From Dictyocoela muelleri (taxonomy: Eukaryota > Microsporidia), in the NCBI GenBank assembly GCA_016256075.1, contig SDVU01000035.1, positions 1 through 26,162 of the forward strand: DNA of 26,162 nucleotides, given 5' to 3'. The notes beneath the pieces were generated by a model. That model was not told the DNA's origin. It saw nothing but the letters and a program-made list of their open reading frames with translations, and searched no databases. Positions 21,542-26,162 of the stretch are shown piece after piece (the first letter of the stretch is position 1; the number at the start of each line of letters is the position of its first letter). Both the position numbers and the translations under genes were made by a program.

Positions 21542-21815
21542 TGACATGTCCAGGAAGAACACGTCCATAAATAAGAAGTTGGTTATACAAAGAAAGTGTT
21601 TGAATTTATTTATTTAATTTCTTCTTCGTAGCGAAGGCATCATCTCTTTGAGATGGAAACATGGGTTCAGTGTCACGATTTATTTTATAGTTTTATTCAA
21701 TGGACAATGTGGAGGGAAAATGGGTTTTGATATTTTTTGTGATTTTATTTTGTAAATGATTTTTATGTTTTTTATTAATCAAAAACTTCTTTAATTAATG
21801 TCGTTGGGCACGACA
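21542..21815 (-). repeat. gypsy 5' LTR (right copy)
   Basis: This 274-base copy of the LTR at 17550-17823 is followed on the plus strand by atatatt; the 4-base atat matches the flank before 17550. It would carry the element's promoter, but no TATA box can be singled out in such AT-rich sequence. Confidence 0.95.
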
Positions 21816-21870
21816 ATATATTATTTTCCACTATCGGTAAAAGTTTAAAATACCTAATGAAAAAAACACC
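21816..21870 (+). repeat. dispersed repeat, copy A (continuation)
   Basis: atatattattttccactatcgg, then taaaagtttaaaata, aligns with atattagtttcttatcaactatgg, then tttaaagttcaaaaa, at about 23536-23575 in copy B. This suggests that the repeat was split by the gypsy insertion. Confidence 0.5.
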
Positions 21871-22145
21871 AGGTGCGTTTTTTATTTGTTATGTTGCATT
21901 TTTTTTAAAAAAACGCCCATAATCTAAAAAAATTTACAAAAAATAAATAAAAATTAAAAAAAATAAAGAAAAAACAGAAAAAATAATAAATATAAAATAA
22001 TAATTATATTTATATTTTAAAAATATTTTCAATTTAAAAAAATTAAAATTTTTTTATGATTTCGAAAAAATCATGTTTTTATATAATTTAAAATTTTAAT
22101 CACGATTTCTAATCTATTTTATTTATCTTGATATTTTTAAAAACT
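21871..22145. other. very AT-rich spacer
   Basis: The spacer is almost pure A and T with long A-runs. Nothing is recognisable. Confidence 0.6.
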
Positions 22146-22149
22146 TGCC

Positions 22150-23150
22150 AGCAATTCATTGTTTATACTGATTCTCCTTTCTTGTTTTTAGTATGTGTAA
22201 AAAATTTGCCAATTGGTATGTATTACGATTTTTTTACTGTTTGAGTAACGGGGGTATGATTCACGGGTGTTGTTAAATATTGTAACCCACATAATAAATT
22301 CTTCGTTTGCGGGCGTAATTCTTGGCTTGGATGGCAATATATTATAATTAAGTAATAAAAGTTCTTTCAAACCATTGGTAAATTCAATGTATATTTTTTT
22401 ATTTTTTTGTTTTAATAATAAGCATTATTTTTGAAATTCATATTAATTTTTTTGATAGGAACAAATTCAAAGAAATACATTTATTTTACGTAATTTTCTA
22501 TTAAAGTATCATATTTAAAACGATTTATATTGGATGGTTTTTTACATCTCATTATAATTTTGTTTAGATGGAATAAACATCTTTTGGTAATTTGAAGATA
22601 AACAAACATGTAGTGAACTGTCTAATGCAAGTAAAAAAACAACGTGGATATTTTTTTGAATATTCAAGTTCCATTACTTTGAGATATTACAACACTAAAG
22701 GAACTGAATCTTTGGTCTTATTTAACATAAAAACGTAAATACACGGGACTTTTTTTAAATATTGATATGTAAAATTTAAATTGTCAAAAATTCTTTGATT
22801 CTGTAAGAAGTGTCGCATCAATGCAAATAATATTTTATGTTTTAAGAATTTTAAACACTCTCTCTAGGTAAAAAAATATCTGTTTTTTGCTTTTATTATC
22901 ATATTGTAAGAAGAGTTCATTGTCAAAAGTATTTTATAAATTTCTAGTATTTTACGATCATTTTCATTTCTAATTTTATTTTTTTGAGTTATTTTTTTTT
23001 GTATAATAAATTTGAAGACCTCTTTATCCGAAGTTCTTTCTTTCTATCAATATAAAATTTTTTATAAATATTCCTATAGTATCATTATAACTCTGCATTA
23101 TTTGTTTCTCTTATAGATTCATTTATTTAGTTCTAGTTATCTTTTTTGTT
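22150..23150 (-). pseudogene. MULE (Mutator-like) transposase relic
   Basis: This is a decayed Mutator-like transposase on the minus strand. Blocks in order: IICIDATLLTESKNF (about 22840-22795), where relatives have the ID-TF---P--F-QL block with the first catalytic Asp; VPCIYVFMLNKTKDS (about 22770-22720), the P-VYALL--K---TY block; KRCLFHLNKIIMR (about 22585-22543), the GC-FH--Q---R block; RITPANEEFIMWVTIFNNT (about 22325-22265), the C-terminal part before the conserved W; and THTKNKKGESV (about 22200-22165), the RTNN-VEGWH block with the probable Glu position. The 60-codon open frame at 22188-22370 is the longest surviving piece. Several stops and frame changes make it inactive. The long terminal inverted repeats typical of MULEs were not found. 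The upstream limit near 23150 is approximate. Confidence 0.72.
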
Positions 23151-23289
23151 TCGAGCCCATGATAATGATCCGTTTCTTTTAGAATAGTATAGTGTAAAAA
23201 TTAGAGATCAACCTACCTTTACATCTCCTCCTAATACATCCCCAACCTACACCATTATTTTTTATACTGCAAAATTATATAATAAATTA

Positions 23290-23580
23290 AATAATTATTT
23301 TTTTTATTAACATTTTTATTTGAATTTATTATCTGAATATTTTTCATTTTAGAGTGTGCTATTTTTTTTTAAATGTGCATAAAATATGAAAAAAAGGCCC
23401 TGGACGTTATTTCAATGCCGTTTACTACAACGCTAAGACCACCACGTATTTTAGAAGAAAATAGCCCTCCGTAAAAAAAATTATACGATTCTTATTTGAA
23501 AAAGCTTATAAACATTAGTTTTCTTCATATATAATATTAGTTTCTTATCAACTATGGTTTAAAGTTCAAAAAATGATCAC
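23290..23580 (+). repeat. dispersed repeat, copy B
   Basis: This copy matches copy A at both ends: taacatttttatttga (about 23308) with gcataaaatatga, and gattcttatttgaaaaagc with ttttcttcatatataata (23488-23535). The middle lacks the GC-rich island seen in copy A. The region after 23536 matches the sequence to the right of the gypsy element, so this copy looks like the unoccupied form of the insertion site. The element type is unknown. Confidence 0.65.
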
Positions 23581-24765
23581 AAAGTTAATTTTTTTTTTAA
23601 AAACTTTCTAAAGTAGCTGATATAAATTTTATAGCTCATGCCTGTTCTTTCCTCATTCTAGTTTTAGGCTATGTTTTCCTGCGTATTTTTACGATGATTT
23701 AAATAGTAAATTTTATTATAAATCTTCTTTTCCATATGCAAAAAAAGATCTAGATAAAAAATATTATCAAATATATGATAACTCGTGATTTTATGATATT
23801 TAATATTGGTCCTCTAAATCTTCATCTTTCTTGTGATGTTTTTCTGAAAAAATAAGGAGATGCTACGCCGGTATCAATAAAACTTTTATATAAAAAAAAA
23901 TTGAAATTATTTAAATTTTTATTAAATAAAAAAATTAATAATTTAATAGAAACACGTATTCTTTATTTTAGAAAAATATAGTTAAATATCCCGATGTGTA
24001 TAAATTTTAATAAAATATTTTTTGTGTTTTACATATCATCAATTAGGTTCAATATGTTAATTATTTCTAATTGCTATAGAATTTACCAAATTATATTTAT
24101 AAAAAATAAGTATAACGTGCATAACCCCGTCTGATCCTAATTGTAGAATATATCATAAGAAAGTAAGTTTTATTTTCCCTATATGGAAATAATTTAAAAA
24201 AATTTATGTTCTAAAAACTGGCATAATCCATAATAATACTTATTCTTTAGCTTCTGATTCTTAATCTTTCAACATAATAACTAACATCATATCGACGTTT
24301 TTCTCATACCTCTCATAAGTTTATACTCTCTCATAATAAGCCCTCTATTTTTTTACAAAATTTGTCTTTTAGCCAAAGAAATTTTAAAAGTATACTTACA
24401 TTAGCATAATTACCATATTTTACAAATACAAAGTCGTAAAACTATTAAATTGTAAAAATTACCGTGATTATGTTAAAAATATTCGGAATGAGAGGCACTA
24501 CTAACAAATTTTATAAAATTTACACCAACTTTATTGACAAGCTTTCAATGTATTATTATTATTGTACTTTCTATTTATTGGTATTTAACTAATATTTGTT
24601 GAAAACTTAATGGTGGACATAATCTCAAGAATTGCAATAAATTCACAAATAATTATTTTTTATTTTTTTCGCAAATTTCGTATTCTTTCGACAATTAAGT
24701 CGTTTAAACGAAATTTTTTTTGCTTTTTTTATACATTAATTAACTTACGAATTGATCAGCATATT
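23581..24765. other. AT-rich stretch, nothing recognised
   Basis: Neither strand yields a protein block, RNA gene or clear repeat that I can name. Confidence 0.5.
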
Positions 24766-24769
24766 TTTT

Positions 24770-24850
24770 TCGACAATCGCCCTTCGTAAAAAGTAATTAT
24801 AAGATTCTAATTTGAATAAGTATAAAATTCTATGTATATCACGGATATAA
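24770..24850 (+). repeat. dispersed repeat, copy C (partial)
   Basis: acaatcgcccttcgtaaaaa, then gattctaatttgaataag, aligns with aaaatcgccatccgtaagaa, then gattcttatttgaaaaag, in copy A and with the corresponding part of copy B. It is more diverged and only about 70 bases are recognisable. Confidence 0.55.
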
Positions 24851-25164
24851 ACATATTTGTGTTTTCATTAATATATGGAAGTAAAAAAAATTTCTACGAA
24901 GCGTAAATTTTTGAAAACTTCCATGTCATTCTGATAAAATATTATTATATCTAAAAAAACTGTTGACTTTACTCTGCTTTTACATAAGAATCGAATAATT
25001 ACCGATTGTGTCACGCGATTTTCTAAAAAAAGGCTAGGCTTTTATAAACTAATATAAAATGATTTATATTATTAAAATATTCTAGAGTGATCGATCTAAA
25101 GTTTTAACTGTTGTAATCAAACGTAAAACCTTTGAATAAAAAAAACTAGCTTGAAAATAAAACA
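24851..25164. other. AT-rich spacer upstream of the Tc1-like relic
   Basis: No gene is recognised. A Tc1-type terminal inverted repeat might be expected here but was not found. Confidence 0.4.
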
Positions 25165-25834
25165 ATTATGTTTAATATAGAAGCAATAATATTGATCTGT
25201 GAAAAATTATTTCAAACCCATATAAAGGCAGATCTATTATTGATATTTCAAATATTTTCTACATAAACTACTTAGTCGTCTACAAAGACGATGAAAATTA
25301 CTTTAGACTACAAGTTATCGTAACGAAACTGCACGTGATATACTACTAAGAAAAAAAAAGAACAGAAACAAAAAATTTTAAATCGGGTTGAATGGTTTCC
25401 TACTCACGATAAAAAAACAAAAATACAAAATGTTTATCATTTTGATCTTCAAGTTTCTATAAGAACTGCTGATAGATTTTTAAGAGAATTTACTATTCAT
25501 TCGAATAAACATCAATTGTTCAAGCTGGTTGAAATTTGATACATCTAAGGGACCAAAATTCTTACGCTACAAATTTTAGAAACATTATACTTACATTAAT
25601 AAAAAAAACTTCGTTAATAGACTAAGTAGGCTTTCCTCTATCATGTCGTCATATTAAAAAAAGTGATCACTTGTGTGGACTACTGCGCGTGTCTTGTGTC
25701 GGCAGCTTAATCTAAAAATAGAACTTGTCTTAGCAGCAATTATCAAGTATGGCATGATTATCTTATTATGTTTTGTATAAAACTTAAAAGGAGCGAGATT
25801 TTTAGGGAGCTTGTGCGCATATTAATGATAAAAA
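25165..25834 (+). pseudogene. Tc1/mariner (IS630)-like transposase relic
   Basis: This is a decayed DDE transposase of the Tc1/mariner-IS630 group. KGRSIIDISNIF (25224-25259) looks like the first helix-turn-helix (G-S--DIS--F). NETARDILL follows, then VSIRTADRFLREF (25453-25491), the second helix-turn-helix where relatives have VS--TI-R-L--F. KKNFVN (about 25605-25622) and VGFPLS (25626-25643) mark the first catalytic region, normally F-DE-GF, here with the Asp lost. ARVLCRQLNLK (about 25685-25717) is followed by AAIIKYGMI (about 25734-25759), where relatives have the AAI-K-G-I block. SEIFREL precedes the break. Stops and at least four frame changes show decay. The rest of the gene is cut off at 25835 by a Merlin element inserted in the opposite orientation. 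Confidence 0.75.
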
Positions 25835-26162
25835 GGGGGTGTACAATTTTTTTTGAAAAAAACCCTTGTTGGAACAAATAAAAATGTTATTATATTAAAT
25901 TAATTAAAAATTAATTTTATTAAAATATCAAATGCTCTTTCTTTTTCATTTCTCATTAACATAAATCTAAGCAGGTATAGAGATATCAATTTCTTTGTCC
26001 TATTTCTGAAAGAAATGCCTTTCTTAATACCAGACCAGCATCCTTCGATGGTATTTATATGCACACCATTTATTGGATTAACAAATTCAATCGAATGATT
26101 GACTTTAAAATGTCCAGAAAAATGAATGTGCAAATTATTGTATCCACGCCAGCCATCAGAAA
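25835..26162 (-). mobile_element. Merlin DNA transposon, 3' end (continues past window)
   Basis: The left edge is marked by gggggtgtacaatttttttt at 25835. It resembles the GGGG-TGT termini of Merlin and IS1016 elements and faces outward, 65 bases beyond the transposase stop. The 8 bases before it (gataaaaa, 25827-25834) would be one copy of the family's 8-bp target duplication; the other lies outside the window. The element interrupts the Tc1/mariner-like relic. Confidence 0.8.
25900..26162 (-). CDS. Merlin transposase, C-terminal part (partial)
   Basis: The frame is open from the window edge (26160) to a TAA at 25902-25900, 86 codons plus stop. It encodes the catalytic C-terminal part of a Merlin/ISXO2-like transposase. 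SDGWRGY carries the second catalytic Asp, VNHS and FVNPINGVH follow, and NTIEGCWSGIK carries the catalytic Glu with its usual tryptophan. A basic tail follows and the protein ends IKLIFN. The enzyme would cut the element ends in the nucleus. The N-terminal zinc ribbon and first Asp lie beyond the window, so there is no start codon here; the TTG at 26133 is internal. No stop or frame change is seen, unlike the other transposases in the window, so this copy may be recent. The IEGCW motif differs from the VESHW of the relic at 12.2 kb, so they are separate lineages. Confidence 0.9.
   Translation of the reverse strand, partial: SDGWRGYNNLHIHFSGHFKVNHSIEFVNPINGVHINTIEGCWSGIKKGISFRNRTKKLISLYLLRFMLMRNEKERAFDILIKLIFN

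Larger units (their letters stand above)
17550..21815 (-). mobile_element. Ty3/gypsy LTR retrotransposon, broken
   Basis: This LTR element of about 4.27 kb lies on the minus strand. It has two 274-base LTRs, both starting tgacatgtcc and ending gggcacgaca on the plus strand, and a 4-base atat on each side as probable target duplication. Internal parts run right to left as gag-like region, aspartic protease, reverse transcriptase, RNase H, integrase. That order, with integrase last, defines Ty3/gypsy (Metaviridae). The LTRs are about 94% identical, so insertion was fairly recent compared with the DNA transposon relics nearby. The coding region is broken, with roughly ten interruptions, and should be treated as a fossil. 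It sits inside a dispersed repeat whose uninterrupted relative is at 23.3-23.6 kb. Confidence 0.95.

Noticed and set aside
22188-22370. 60-codon minus-strand frame as a host gene
   Set aside because: Its sequence fits the C-terminal part of a MULE transposase, and matching blocks continue upstream in other frames.

Overview
The window is very AT-rich, and I found no intact host gene, rRNA gene or functional tRNA gene in 26 kb. What can be recognised is mobile-element debris and satellite-like repeats. Six transposase relics were identified by reading conserved blocks through stops and frame changes: two pogo/Tigger-like, one hAT with a BED finger, one Merlin (ISXO2/IS1595-like), one MULE and one Tc1/mariner-like. 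There is also one Ty3/gypsy LTR element and one apparently undamaged Merlin end that runs off the right edge. This mixture in very AT-rich, gene-poor DNA fits an expanded, transposon-rich microsporidian genome. That assignment is an inference from composition and element content; other AT-rich eukaryotes with decaying transposons are not excluded.

Layout. 1-550: three tandem arrays, two of them built from perfect 18-bp palindromes. 550-3650: mostly featureless, with two weak tRNA-like remnants at 2.1-2.4 kb. 3.65-5.0 kb: pogo-like relic (+). 6.1-7.8 kb: nearly full-length hAT relic (+). 7.83-11.1 kb: AT-rich desert with a small dispersed repeat. 11.1-14.3 kb: a symmetrical block in which degenerate 22-bp arrays in opposite orientation enclose 29-bp arrays, which in turn enclose a Merlin relic (+). 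14.8-15.3 kb: two facing tRNA-headed, SINE-like copies. 15.5-17.0 kb: second pogo-like relic (-). 17.04-17.55 kb: a dispersed repeat holding a 115-bp GC-rich island. 17.55-21.8 kb: the gypsy element (-), inserted into that repeat. 22.15-23.15 kb: MULE relic (-). 23.3-23.6 and 24.8 kb: further copies of the dispersed repeat. 25.2-25.8 kb: Tc1/mariner-like relic (+), cut by a fresh Merlin element (-) from 25835 to the window end.

Age layering. The pogo, hAT, MULE, Tc1-like and first Merlin relics carry many stops and frame changes and are old. The gypsy element has LTRs about 94% identical and long surviving reading frames. The terminal Merlin is open for 87 codons and looks youngest. The less certain but most unusual items are the palindromic arrays whose end bases change in pairs, the nested symmetrical repeat block, and the SINE-like pair. 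All family calls rest on motifs read by eye; no database search was possible.
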